From Streptomyces sp. AC550_RSS872 (lineage in GTDB: Bacteria > Actinomycetota > Actinomycetes > Streptomycetales > Streptomycetaceae): a DNA stretch of 64,000 nucleotides. Shown here piece by piece: positions 10,061-22,482 of the stretch; positions within the stretch are counted from its first letter, which is position 1; each line of letters starts with the position of its first letter. A program made the translations under genes and the position numbers. Location of the stretch: the NCBI RefSeq assembly GCF_019049285.1, contig NZ_JAGMUL010000015.1, positions 186,001 to 250,000 on the forward strand. The letters are read 5' to 3'. Below the pieces are notes generated by a model. The model worked only from the letters and a program-made list of their open reading frames with translations. It had not been told where the DNA came from and did no database searches.

Positions 10061-11188
10061 TCAGGGAGGTCCGCTCAGCGTGCTGCGGCCCACGATCGTG
10101 CCCGCCCGGTCGATGCAGATCACGTCGACCGCGACGGGTGCGCCGCGCAGCACGGCCAGGGCCTCGTCGCGGGCGGTGACCGCCACCAGGTCGCCGAGCG
10201 GGACCCCGGCCGCCGCGCACAACTGGAGGGCGGCCAGCCCGGTGTTGGCGGCCGCCACCTCGGCGGCGAGCGCCTCGTCCGCGCCGCCGCGCCGGGCCAG
10301 GTCGGCCAGGAAGCCCTTGTCGACCTGGGAGCGGGCGGAGTGCAGGTCCAGGTGGCCGGCGGCCAGCTTGGAGAGTTTGGCGAAGCCCCCGCAGATCGTG
10401 AGGCGGTCGACGGGGTGGCGGCGGACGTACTTCAGGACGGCGCCCGCGAAGTCGCCCATGTCGAGCAGGGCGTCCTCGGGGAGGTCGTACGCGGCGACGA
10501 CCGTCTTCTCCGAGGTGGACCCCGTGCAGCCGGCCACGTGGGTGCGCCCGGCCGCCCGCGCCACGTCCACGCCGCGCCTGATGGAGTCGATCCACGCCGA
10601 GCAGGAGTACGGGACCACGATGCCCGTGGTGCCGAGGATGGAGAGGCCGCCGAGGATGCCCAGGCGGGGGTTCCAGGTGGAGCGGGCGATCTCCTCGCCG
10701 TGGTCCACGGAGAGGGTGATCTCGACGTCGCCGCTGCCGCCGTGCCGTTCGGCGACCAGGGCGACATGGTCGCGCATCATCTGCCGGGGCACGGGGTTGA
10801 CGGCCGGTTCGCCGACGGGCAGCGGCAGTCCGGGCCGGGTGATCGTCCCCACGCCGGGGCCCGCCTTGAACACGACCCCGGCCCCGGCGGGCAGCCGCCG
10901 CACGGTCGCCCGGATCAGCGCGCCGTGGGTCACGTCCGGGTCGTCTCCCGCGTCCTTCACCACGGCCGCCATGGCATACGCGTCCGTCAGTTCCTCGGCC
11001 GCCAGGGCGAAGGACGGCGTCTGGCCCTTGGGCAGAGTGATCGGCACCGGGTCGGGAAACTCCCCGGTCAGCAGCGCGGTGTACGCGGCCGTCGTCGCCG
11101 CCGTCGCGCAGGCGCCGGTCGTCCAGCCGTGCCGTAGACCGGTGTGCTTGAGTTGGGCGCCGCGGCCGCCCTTGGCCTCGCTCGTCAT
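10061..11188 (-). CDS. cbiD: Cobalt-precorrin-5B (C1)-methyltransferase
   Basis: 375 residues. Diagnostic CbiD motifs are GLRHGWTTGACATAAT near the start, ITLPKGQTPSF, KAGPGVGTITRPGLPLP, the NPVPRQMM block, and LGILGGLSILGTTGIVVPYS. It methylates C1 during ring contraction. It converges on cobM and diverges from cobK, 30 bp away. CbiD is the enzyme of the early-cobalt-insertion (anaerobic) route and takes the place of CobF in this cluster. Confidence 0.94.
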   Translation of the reverse strand: MTSEAKGGRGAQLKHTGLRHGWTTGACATAATTAAYTALLTGEFPDPVPITLPKGQTPSFALAAEELTDAYAMAAVVKDAGDDPDVTHGALIRATVRRLPAGAGVVFKAGPGVGTITRPGLPLPVGEPAVNPVPRQMMRDHVALVAERHGGSGDVEITLSVDHGEEIARSTWNPRLGILGGLSILGTTGIVVPYSCSAWIDSIRRGVDVARAAGRTHVAGCTGSTSEKTVVAAYDLPEDALLDMGDFAGAVLKYVRRHPVDRLTICGGFAKLSKLAAGHLDLHSARSQVDKGFLADLARRGGADEALAAEVAAANTGLAALQLCAAAGVPLGDLVAVTARDEALAVLRGAPVAVDVICIDRAGTIVGRSTLSGPP

Positions 11189-11218
11189 GCCTCACTCTTC
11201 GAAAGGGAACCGGACTTC

Positions 11219-11980
11219 GTGCACGTACTGATTCTGGGCGGGATCACTGAGGCCCGTCGCCTCGCCGAACTGCTGGCGGCCGACCCCGTGCCCGGGCTGC
11301 GCGTGACGAACTCGCTGGCCGGACGGGTGGCCGCGCCCCGACTGCCGCCCGGCGAGGTGCGCGTGGGCGGCTTCGGCGGCGCCGACGGGCTGGCCGCGTG
11401 GCTGCGCGAACACGAGGTGGACGCGCTCATCGACGCCACCCACCCTTTCGCCGCAAGGATCAGTTTCAACGCGGCGCGGGCCGCCGCCACCGCCCATGTT
11501 CCCCTGCTCGCGCTGCGGCGCCCCGGCTGGGTCCCGGTGGCGGGGGACGACTGGCGCGAGGCCGACTCGCTGGAGGAGGCGGCGCGGCTGCTGCCGGGGG
11601 TCGGCCGGCGCGTGTTCCTGACGACCGGGCGCATGGGGCTCGCGGCCTTCGCGGACCTCACCGGCCTGTGGTTCCTCGTACGGTCCGTGGACGCGCCCGA
11701 ACCGCCGCTCCCGCCCCGCATGGAGGTGCTGCTCGACCGCGGCCCCTTCACCCTCGACGGGGAACGCGAACTGCTGCGCAGGCACCGTATCGACGTGGTC
11801 GTCACGAAGGACAGCGGGGGAGCGGCCACCGCGCCGAAGCTGCAAGCGGCACGCGAGGCCGGGGTGCCCGTGGTCGTGGTGCGCAGGCCACCGGTCCCCG
11901 AGGGGGTGCGGATCGTGGCCGAACCCGAGCAGGCGCTGCGCTGGTTGGCCACCCGTCCGTCTTTCCCGGCCGCTGGCTGA
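11219..11980 (+). CDS. cobK: Precorrin-6A reductase
   Basis: About 253 residues from GTG 11219. CobK/CbiJ signature: VHVLILGGITEARRLAELL, a VTNSLAGR segment, IDATHPFAARISFNA, VFLTTGRMGL and VVVTKDSGGAATAPKLQAAR. It reduces the macrocycle of precorrin-6A with NADPH. The open frame runs 25 codons upstream into the cbiD start region, but the fold begins at VHVLILGG and GAAAGGG lies ahead of it. It is divergent from cbiD, so the two share a promoter region of about 30 bp. Confidence 0.92.
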   Translation: MHVLILGGITEARRLAELLAADPVPGLRVTNSLAGRVAAPRLPPGEVRVGGFGGADGLAAWLREHEVDALIDATHPFAARISFNAARAAATAHVPLLALRRPGWVPVAGDDWREADSLEEAARLLPGVGRRVFLTTGRMGLAAFADLTGLWFLVRSVDAPEPPLPPRMEVLLDRGPFTLDGERELLRRHRIDVVVTKDSGGAATAPKLQAAREAGVPVVVVRRPPVPEGVRIVAEPEQALRWLATRPSFPAAG

Positions 11981-12015
11981 AACCTGACCCGAGCTTTGCC
12001 GCGTGGATCTTTTAC

Positions 12016-12032
12016 CTGCAACCCGTGTGCAG
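12016..12032 (+). promoter_or_regulatory. Possible Nur-type operator
   Basis: CTGCAA-CCCGT-GTGCAG: two TGCA-containing half sites separated by 5 bp, with perfect 5-bp inverted arms. The published consensus for Streptomyces Nur (nickel Fur homologue) is tTGCaa-N5-ttGCAA. It sits just upstream of the Ni/Co permease gene. One site with imperfect outer bases; chance is possible. Confidence 0.35.
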
Positions 12033-12045
12033 CAGGCTCAAGAGT

Positions 12046-13227
12046 GTGGCTGAAAAGAACCGGACACCGAGATGGCACCGCATCCGCGCCTCGATGACCC
12101 GCAAGGAATGGACGAGCCTCGGCGCGATGGCCGCGTTCATCGTGGCGCTGCATGTCATCGGCTGGTTCACGCTGGTCGCGATCGTGGCACCGCACCACTA
12201 CAGCCTCGGTGAGAAGTCGTTCGGCATCGGCATCGGCGTCACCGCGTACACGCTGGGCATGCGGCACGCCTTCGACGCCGACCACATCGCCGCCATCGAC
12301 AACACGACCCGCAAGCTGATGAGCGAGGGGCAGCGGCCGCTGTCGGTCGGCTTCTGGTTCTCCCTCGGCCACTCGACCATCGTCTTCGTCCTCGCCCTCC
12401 TGCTCTCCCTGGGCGTGAAGGCACTGGCCGGTCCGGTCACCGACGACCATTCCCGGCTGCACGACATCACCGGCTGGATCGGCACCACCGTCTCCGGGGC
12501 CTTCCTCTACCTCATCGCGATCATCAACCTGGTGATCATGGCCGGAATCTGGAAGGTCTTCCGGCAGATGCGCTCCGGCCACTTCGACGAGGCCGCACTG
12601 GAGCAACAGCTCGACAACCGCGGCTTCATGAACCGTCTCCTCGGCCGCGTCATGAAGTCCATCACCCAGCCCTGGCAGATGTACCCCCTGGGCATGCTCT
12701 TCGGCCTCGGCTTCGACACGGCCACGGAGATCGCCCTGCTGGTGCTGGCCGGCTCGGGCGCCGCCTCCGGCCTGCCCTGGTACGCGATCCTCTGCCTGCC
12801 GGTCCTGTTCGCGGCCGGCATGTCGCTGCTGGACACCATCGACGGCTCGTTCATGAACTTCGCCTACGGCTGGGCGTTCTCCAAGCCGGTCCGCAAGGTC
12901 TCCTACAACCTCACCGTCACCGGCCTGTCCGTCGCCGTCGCCCTCCTCGTCGGCACCGTCGAACTGCTGGGCCTGATCGCCGAGAAGGCGCACCTGCACG
13001 GCGCCTTCTGGGACCGGGTCTCCGGACTCGACCTCAACATCATCGGATACGTCGTCGTCGCACTGTTCTTCGCCACCTGGGCCGTCGCCCTGCTGGTGTG
13101 GAAGGTCGGCCGGATCGAGGAGAAGTGGACGGCGGGGATGGCCCAGGGACCCACCCCCGCCGAACCGGGACCGGTCCCCGCCGAACAGGGAGCCGAGCAG
13201 GCGCCCCGGCCTCACGCGTCCGGGTAG
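12046..13227 (+). CDS. High-affinity nickel/cobalt permease (NiCoT, HoxN/NixA family)
   Basis: About 393 residues and eight membrane helices. The family signature in helix 2 is clear: GMRHAFDADHIAAIDN. Other conserved parts are FWFSLGHSTIVF, GLGFDTATEIALL and LPVLFAAGMSLLDTIDGSFM. It imports Co2+ or Ni2+ by the proton gradient; its place in the cobalamin block suggests cobalt. The start is uncertain: GTG 12046 (VAEKNRTPRWHRI) or ATG 12094 (MTRKEWTSL). The 3' end overlaps the convergent cobIJ by 16 bp. The C-terminus has a Pro/Glu-rich tail. Confidence 0.92.
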   Translation: MAEKNRTPRWHRIRASMTRKEWTSLGAMAAFIVALHVIGWFTLVAIVAPHHYSLGEKSFGIGIGVTAYTLGMRHAFDADHIAAIDNTTRKLMSEGQRPLSVGFWFSLGHSTIVFVLALLLSLGVKALAGPVTDDHSRLHDITGWIGTTVSGAFLYLIAIINLVIMAGIWKVFRQMRSGHFDEAALEQQLDNRGFMNRLLGRVMKSITQPWQMYPLGMLFGLGFDTATEIALLVLAGSGAASGLPWYAILCLPVLFAAGMSLLDTIDGSFMNFAYGWAFSKPVRKVSYNLTVTGLSVAVALLVGTVELLGLIAEKAHLHGAFWDRVSGLDLNIIGYVVVALFFATWAVALLVWKVGRIEEKWTAGMAQGPTPAEPGPVPAEQGAEQAPRPHASG

Positions 13228-14699
13228 CGGCGCGGCGTCCAGACGACGTCCTCGCCGTTCCCACGCCGTACGACCTGCGTCTGCGAGGAACCGACCAGCA
13301 GGATCGTGCGCATGTCGACCTCGGCCGGATCGAGTTCGGCCAGCCGCACGATCCGCACCCGCTCCCCGGATCCGCCGACGTCCCGCGCGACCACGACCGG
13401 GGTCTCGGGCGCCCGGTGCTCAAGAAGCAGTTCGCGGGCCTTGGCCACCTGCCAGGTACGGCTGCGTGAGCCCGGGTTGTACAGGGCCAGCACCAGATCC
13501 GCCGAGGCCGCCGCGTGCAGCCGTTCGGCGATGACCTCCCACGGCTTCAGCCGGTCGGAGAGGGAGATGGTGGCGTAGTCGTGCCCGAGCGGGGCGCCCG
13601 CGCGGGCGGCGGCCGCGTTGGCGGCGGTCACCCCCGGCAGCACCCGCACGGGAATGTCCGCGTACTCCTCCTCCGACGCGACCTCCAGGACGGCCGTGGC
13701 CATCGCGAAGACCCCCGGATCGCCCCCGGAGACGACGGCCACCCGCCGCCCGCGCCGGGCCAGTTGGAGCGCGAACTCGGCCCGCTCGGCCTCGACCCGG
13801 TTGTCCGAGCCGTGCCGGAGCTGACCGGGACGGACCGGCACCCGGTCCAGGTAGGTGGTGTAGCCGACCAGGTCGTCGGCGGCGGCGAGCGCACCCCGCG
13901 TCTCGGGAGTCAGCCACAGCGGACCGGCCGGACCGGTCCCGACCACGACGACCTCGCCCAGTTCCCGCACTTCGGGCTCGGCGTCGACCTGGCTCGGCAG
14001 CACGGCGACCGAGAAGTACGGCACCGACTCCGGATCCACGTCGGCCAGTTGGGCCAGCCGCTCCCCGCTCATGGTGGCCCGCTCGACGTACCGCGCATCG
14101 CCCAGCCGCCCCGAACTCTCCAGCGCGCCGCGGACCTTGGTGAAGGTACGGCCCAGCTTCATCACCACGGCCGCGTCGGTGGCGGCGAGCCGGGCGGTCA
14201 GCTCCTCCTCGGGCAGGGTGCCCGGCAGGATGGTCAGCACCTCCTCGCCCTCCGCGAGGGGGGTGCCCAGACGGGCCGCGGCGGCGGACACGGAGGTGAC
14301 ACCGGGGATGACCTCGGTGTCGTAGCGGTCCGAGAGCCGCTTGTGCATGTGCATGTAGGAGCCGTAGAAGAGCGGGTCGCCCTCCGCGAGGACGGCGACC
14401 GTCCGGCCGGCGTCGAGGTGCGCGGCGAGCCGCGCGGCGGCCTCGGCGTAGAAGTCGTCGATCGCGCCCTGGTAGCCGCCGGGGTGGTCGGTGGTCTCGG
14501 TGGTGACCGGGTAGACCAGCCGTTCCTCGATGTGGTGTTCCCGGATGTGCTTCGCCGCGATCGAACGGGCGATGGACCGCCCGTGCCGCGCGCTGTGGTA
14601 CGCGATCACGTCCGCCTCGGCGATGACCTCCACCGCACGCACGGTCATCAACGACGGATCGCCGGGGCCCAGCCCGACGCCGTACAGCTTCCCGCTCAC
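13212..14699 (-). CDS. cobIJ: Fused precorrin-2 C20- / precorrin-3B C17-methyltransferase
   Basis: 495 residues with two tetrapyrrole methylase domains. The first (1-240) is Cob[53 protein letters not shown]. The second (245-495) is Cob[66 protein letters not shown]. The fusion carries out two methylations around the ring contraction. Its ATG overlaps the cobH stop by 4 bp, so cobG-cobH-cobIJ is one transcript. It converges on the NiCoT gene. Confidence 0.95.
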   Translation of the reverse strand: MSGKLYGVGLGPGDPSLMTVRAVEVIAEADVIAYHSARHGRSIARSIAAKHIREHHIEERLVYPVTTETTDHPGGYQGAIDDFYAEAAARLAAHLDAGRTVAVLAEGDPLFYGSYMHMHKRLSDRYDTEVIPGVTSVSAAAARLGTPLAEGEEVLTILPGTLPEEELTARLAATDAAVVMKLGRTFTKVRGALESSGRLGDARYVERATMSGERLAQLADVDPESVPYFSVAVLPSQVDAEPEVRELGEVVVVGTGPAGPLWLTPETRGALAAADDLVGYTTYLDRVPVRPGQLRHGSDNRVEAERAEFALQLARRGRRVAVVSGGDPGVFAMATAVLEVASEEEYADIPVRVLPGVTAANAAAARAGAPLGHDYATISLSDRLKPWEVIAERLHAAASADLVLALYNPGSRSRTWQVAKARELLLEHRAPETPVVVARDVGGSGERVRIVRLAELDPAEVDMRTILLVGSSQTQVVRRGNGEDVVWTPRRYPDA

Positions 14700-15322
14700 T
14701 CTTCCTCACTAGCGATCGCGTTGAGCGCGGCGGCGGCGATGGCGCTGCCCCCGCGTCGGCCACGGACGATCAGGTGCTCAAGGCCCGACGGATGTTCCGC
14801 CAGCGCCTCCTTCGACTCGGCGGCCCCCACGAATCCCACCGGCACACCTATGACGGCGGCCGGTCGGGGAGCGCCCTCCTCGATCATCTCCAGGAGCCGG
14901 AACAGCGAGGTCGGCGCGTTCCCGACGGCGACCACGGAACCCTCCAGCCGGTCCCGCCACAGCTCCATGGCGGCCGCGCTGCGCGTGGTGCCCATCTCCG
15001 CGGCCAACTCGGGGACGGCCGGGTCGGACAGGGTGCACAGCACGTCGTTGTCGGCGGGCAGCCGCTTACGGGTCACGCCGCTGGCCACCATCTGCACATC
15101 GGTGAAGATGGGCGCACCGGCCCGCAGGGCCTCCCGGGCACGCGCCACCACCCCGGGTGAGTACGCGAGGTCGCGCACGAGGTCGACCATCCCGCAGGCG
15201 TGGATCATCCGGACCGCGACCTGACTGACGTCGGCGGGCAGGCCCGCGAGGTCCGCCTCCGCGCGGATGGTGGCAAAGGACTGGCGGTAGATGGCCGCAC
15301 CGTCCTTCTCGTACTCGAACAC
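14696..15322 (-). CDS. cobH: Precorrin-8X methylmutase
   Basis: About 208 residues. Motifs: [35 protein letters not shown] with the catalytic His, [32 protein letters not shown], and [21 protein letters not shown]. It moves the methyl from C11 to C12, giving hydrogenobyrinate. GTG 15322 is preferred over ATG 15340 because AGGAG lies just before it, overlapping the cobG TAG stop. Confidence 0.93.
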   Translation of the reverse strand: MFEYEKDGAAIYRQSFATIRAEADLAGLPADVSQVAVRMIHACGMVDLVRDLAYSPGVVARAREALRAGAPIFTDVQMVASGVTRKRLPADNDVLCTLSDPAVPELAAEMGTTRSAAAMELWRDRLEGSVVAVGNAPTSLFRLLEMIEEGAPRPAAVIGVPVGFVGAAESKEALAEHPSGLEHLIVRGRRGGSAIAAAALNAIASEEE

Positions 15323-15329
15323 CGTGCTC

Positions 15330-16595
15330 CTACAGGTCATGCGTGCGGGCCGCCGCCAGGTCGGCGGCGAGCTTCGATGGGTTGTCGGTCGTCGTCGTGG
15401 CGCGAACCCGGCCGTCTTCCACGACGGAGATCAGGTAGCCGCCGTCCGGTGCCGCGACGACGTCCACGTGATCGCCGCGCGGACGACCGCACCGGCGCTC
15501 GCAGCCGGACCAGTACGCCGGCAGCCCGCCGCCCGTGCCGAGCGACGCGGCCGCGTCCGTACGGATGTCCGCCCGCGACTTGGCGCAACCGGGTCGTCCG
15601 ATGCAGGCACCGATGCCGATCCAGACAGAGGACGGGTCCGTGATCAGACCGACGGAGTCTAGGCCGGGAAGCCGGTCGGAGCGCACTGTGGGAAGGATCA
15701 CTCCCCGCCAAGGTGTCAGGCGCAGTTCCCCGGATGCGGTCGCCGTCAGCTCGGTCCACTGGGCGGCGGTGAGCCGGCCCAGCGGGGCGAGAACGGACAG
15801 GCTGGTCGTGCCGTCGGGGCCGGTGACGACGCCGGCGGAGGGGGACGGCTCGCCCGCGAGCGGCCAGGCCGGGGAGACCTGCCCGGCCCCCAGCCGCCGT
15901 ACGACCTCGTGCGCCAACTCATCGGCAGGAGCCGGGAGTTCGGCCACCCGCCAGACTTGGCCGGCACTCGCCTCCAGGAACACCTCGGCGGCCAGAAGCG
16001 CGGCCCGAGGGGCGTCCTCGGCGCTCAGGACGGCGACGGAGTCGGCGGCCCCGACCCGCAGCCACACAGCTCCGTCCGGCGCCGCCCGCAGCGTCACGTC
16101 CGCGTCGAGCCCGGCCACGTCCCCGCGCCCGTCGTCGAGCGCGAACAGGAACCGCCCGGACAGCCGGGCGGCCGCCTCGCTCGCGCACAGCAGCTCGTCC
16201 AACGCCCGCAGCCACGGCCGTACGTCGGTGTGGCCGCGCCCGTCCAGACCGGACAGCGGCGAGGCCACCACGTTGCGCACGCGCTCGTGCCGCCACGACG
16301 GCAGCAGCCCGGCCGCCTCCAGCCGGCCCGCCAACTCCCTGCCGCAGCCGGTCGGCAGACCGCGCAGCTGGACGTTGCCCCGCGAGGTCAGATGCAGCTC
16401 CCCGTCGCCGAGTTCGAGCGCGGCCCGGCCGATTTCCCGCGCCTGACCGACCTGAAGCACACCCCCGGGAATCCGGATCCGGGCGAGTGCGCCGTCGTCC
16501 GCCGTGTGGAGCCTCAGTGCGCCCGGGCATGCGTCGTCGCGGTCCCGTGTGGCCCCTGTGGCCTGGGACGACGGACGGATGGAGGGCGTGGACAT
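15330..16595 (-). CDS. cobG: Precorrin-3B synthase (Fe-S, oxygen-dependent)
   Basis: About 421 residues with two nitrite/sulfite-reductase-type half repeats. The 4Fe-4S/siroheme ligands are visible near the C-terminus ([14 protein letters not shown] and [11 protein letters not shown]). [11 protein letters not shown] marks the first ferredoxin-like repeat. CobG uses O2 to hydroxylate C20 and form the lactone that allows ring contraction, the hallmark of the aerobic pathway. The start at 16595 ([10 protein letters not shown]) is the best of several; ATG 16607 is 4 codons up. First gene of cobG-cobH-cobIJ, divergent from cobN. Confidence 0.92.
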   Translation of the reverse strand: MSTPSIRPSSQATGATRDRDDACPGALRLHTADDGALARIRIPGGVLQVGQAREIGRAALELGDGELHLTSRGNVQLRGLPTGCGRELAGRLEAAGLLPSWRHERVRNVVASPLSGLDGRGHTDVRPWLRALDELLCASEAAARLSGRFLFALDDGRGDVAGLDADVTLRAAPDGAVWLRVGAADSVAVLSAEDAPRAALLAAEVFLEASAGQVWRVAELPAPADELAHEVVRRLGAGQVSPAWPLAGEPSPSAGVVTGPDGTTSLSVLAPLGRLTAAQWTELTATASGELRLTPWRGVILPTVRSDRLPGLDSVGLITDPSSVWIGIGACIGRPGCAKSRADIRTDAAASLGTGGGLPAYWSGCERRCGRPRGDHVDVVAAPDGGYLISVVEDGRVRATTTTDNPSKLAADLAAARTHDL

Positions 16596-16670
16596 GGCGG
16601 CGAGCATACCGACCGCCCCGGCGACCGTACGCCGCCGCCTCCGCATGCCGACGGCTGTTCCCGTGGCCCT

Positions 16671-16676
16671 TACTAT
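16671..16676 (+). promoter_or_regulatory. Probable -10 element of the cobN leader
   Basis: TACTAT fits the Streptomyces -10 consensus and is one of the few AT-rich hexamers here. Transcription from about 16683 would start just before the riboswitch aptamer. No convincing -35 is visible. Confidence 0.4.
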
Positions 16677-16699
16677 GCTTCTCGGTGGATCATCCGGTC

Positions 16700-16841
16700 C
16701 GCCACCGCCACGACGGCGACAGGGGAGGAAGCCGGTGCGAATCCGGCGCGGTCCCGCCACTGTGAGCCCACCCCGCCAGGGTCGGGTGAGTCAGGAACTC
16801 CCGCCGTCAGACACCACCCGGGGCGCGGACACCCCGAGGAA
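16700..16841 (+). ncRNA. Cobalamin (B12) riboswitch upstream of cobN
   Basis: Canonical aptamer blocks are present: GAAGCCGGTGCGAATCCGGC, then GCGGTCCCGCCACTGTGAGC, and the B12 box region GTCAGGAACTCCCGCC (16789-16804). The closing helix pairs GACGGCG (16712-16718) with CGCCGTC (16802-16808). Downstream, CGGGG (16819-16823)/CCCCG (16832-16836) can form a hairpin that borders the cobN ribosome site GAGGAAGG, so control is probably at translation initiation. High adenosylcobalamin should repress cobN. Confidence 0.93.
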
Positions 16842-16853
16842 GGCCGACGCCGC

Positions 16854-20438
<3,585 letters not shown>

Positions 20439-20456
20439 GGTACTGCCGCCGCACGT

Positions 20457-20510
20457 GACACGGCGAAGGGCTCCCGCAAGCAGGTGCTTGCGGGAGCCCT
20501 TCGCCGTGTC
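20457..20510. terminator. Bidirectional terminator with 26-bp perfect stem
   Basis: Arms 20457-20482 and 20485-20510 are perfectly complementary (26 bp, start of arm CACGGCGAAGGGCTCCCGC) around a 2-base centre. It lies between convergent cobN and the NCS1 permease gene and should stop both transcripts. Confidence 0.9.
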
Positions 20511-20527
20511 GTCGGGGTGGAGCGCCG

Positions 20528-22183
20528 TCAGGTGACAGCGGGCGCGGCCGGCAGTACGTGGTCGCCGACCTTGTCCGTACTCAGGCACAGGGAGCAGACG
20601 ACGGCGTCGTGCGTCTGGCAGGACGCCACGTCGGGGCGCTCGAACCGCTGCCGGCACACATGGCAGTCGTAGGTGACGGCACTGGGGTTGCCGTCCTCGT
20701 CCAGGAGCGGCTCGGCGATGCCGTCGTCGGTGCGGCGCAGGTAGTACCTGCCCTTGGTGACCACGGCCATCAGCGGCGTGAGGACGAAGGCGATGACCGC
20801 GGCGGCGACTGGGGAGTACGGCTGGAGGGTGTCGCCGAGTGCGTGGAAGTACATGGCGATGGAGAGGCCGGAGGCGGCGACGAAGGCCACCACGCCCACG
20901 GGGTTGACGGCGTAGAGCATGCCCCGGCGGAACTCGGGCTGGAGCGGGGAGAGCTTCAGCAGGTACTTGTTGACGCCGATGTCGGTGGCGACGGTGACGA
21001 CCCAGGCGATGGCGCAGTTCGAGTAGAAGCCCAGGATGCTGTTGAGGAAGCTGAACATGTCGGCCTCCATCAGCGCGAGCGCGAAGGCCAGGTTGACCAG
21101 GACGAAGATCATGCGGCCCGGGTAGCGTCCGGTGACGCGGGTGAAGGAGTTCGTCCAGGCCAGGGAGCCGGAGTAGGCGTTCGTCACATTGATCTTGATC
21201 TGGCTGATCACGACCAGGGCGACGGCCAGCGGGACGACGATCCAGGACGGCAGCATAGCGTCGAAGGCGTGCTTGAACTGCTGGATCGGCTCCGGTGCCG
21301 CGGTGGGGCCCACCTCGGCCAGGATGTAGACCGCGAGGAACACGCCGATGGCCTGCTTCAGGGCGCCCAGCACCACCCAGCCGGGCCCGGCCATCACCAC
21401 GGCCGTCCACCAGGCGCGCTTGTTCGCCTCGGTCTTGGGCGGCATGAAGCGCAGGTAGTCGATCTGCTCGCCGATCTGCGCGATCAGCGAGAGACACACG
21501 CCCGCGCCGAGCAGTACGGCCGCGGTGTTGACGCCGCCCTCCCCGTCGGTGCCGGCGTAGGCGAGGAACCGGTCGACGGTGCCGGGGTCGGTGGCGACCA
21601 GGTAGACCAGCGGGCCGACCATCAGCAGCAGCCAGATCGGCGTGGTCCACACCTGGAGCTTGCTCAGCGCCTTCATGCCGTAGATCACCAGAGGGATCAC
21701 CATGAGCGTGGAGACCAGGTAGCCCAGCCACAGCGGCAGTCCGAGGCCCAGCTTCAGGCCCTGGGCCATGATGGAGCCTTCGAGGGCGAAGAAGATGAAG
21801 GTGAAGCTGGCGAAGATGACACTGGTGAGGACCGAACCGAAATATCCGAAGCCGGATCCGCGGGTGATGAGGTCCAGGTCGATGTTGTAGCGGGCCCCGT
21901 AGTAGGCCAGTGGGAATCCGGTCACGAAGATGACGACGGCCGCGACGGCTATCGCGAGCAGCGCGTTGCCGGTGCCGTGGGCCAGGCCGATGCCGGCGCC
22001 GATGGAGAAGTCGGCCATGTAGGCGATGCCGCCGAGCGCGGTCGTGGCCACCACCATCGGGGTCCAACGGCGGTAACTGCGCGGCGCGAAACGGAGGGTG
22101 TAGTCCTCCAGAGTCTCCTTGACCGCCTGGTCGGCGGATGGTGTGGGGTCTGTCGCAGCCGACCGTGACTCTGTGGTGCTCAT
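20528..22183 (-). CDS. NCS1-type cytosine/purine permease with C-terminal zinc-binding tail
   Basis: 551 residues. About 12 membrane helices fill residues 40-480, with NCS1 features such as ARYNIDLDLITRGSGFGYFG and NVTNAYSGSLAWTNSF, which suggest a nucleobase or related cation-coupled substrate. After the last helix comes a soluble tail of about 60 residues with YDCHVCRQRFERPD, SCQTHDAVVCSLCLSTD: two CxxC pairs plus Cys/His, likely one or two zinc sites. The tail is unusual for this family. Start MSTTESRSAATDP; the gene stands alone. Confidence 0.88.
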   Translation of the reverse strand: MSTTESRSAATDPTPSADQAVKETLEDYTLRFAPRSYRRWTPMVVATTALGGIAYMADFSIGAGIGLAHGTGNALLAIAVAAVVIFVTGFPLAYYGARYNIDLDLITRGSGFGYFGSVLTSVIFASFTFIFFALEGSIMAQGLKLGLGLPLWLGYLVSTLMVIPLVIYGMKALSKLQVWTTPIWLLLMVGPLVYLVATDPGTVDRFLAYAGTDGEGGVNTAAVLLGAGVCLSLIAQIGEQIDYLRFMPPKTEANKRAWWTAVVMAGPGWVVLGALKQAIGVFLAVYILAEVGPTAAPEPIQQFKHAFDAMLPSWIVVPLAVALVVISQIKINVTNAYSGSLAWTNSFTRVTGRYPGRMIFVLVNLAFALALMEADMFSFLNSILGFYSNCAIAWVVTVATDIGVNKYLLKLSPLQPEFRRGMLYAVNPVGVVAFVAASGLSIAMYFHALGDTLQPYSPVAAAVIAFVLTPLMAVVTKGRYYLRRTDDGIAEPLLDEDGNPSAVTYDCHVCRQRFERPDVASCQTHDAVVCSLCLSTDKVGDHVLPAAPAVT

Positions 22184-22482
22184 GTCACGCCTCCCGGTGG
22201 CGCTCGGTTCGGGTGGTGGGGGGATGCGTGGGAGCCCCGCTCGGCGTCGTCGGCAGGACGGGGAGCCGACGGATCGTCATGAGCCCTCAGGAGGGCCTGT
22301 ATACGATTCCGATCCCACGGGCTGCCACGTTAGAAAGCGGTTGTTTCCGTGGGGGTCGACTGATGTGAACGGGATGTTTCCTGGACCTCGCTCTGTGTGG
22401 CCGTGCGCGAAGCCCCGCCGCCCTGCTGGGCTCGGCCCGGCTCGGTTCAGTCCGTTCGAGGCCGTCCCATTAAGGTCGTCCG
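22184..22482. other. Divergent promoter region
   Basis: About 300 bp between the divergent NCS1 permease and PMT genes. No gene supported. It should carry both promoters; no clear operator was seen. Confidence 0.4.
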
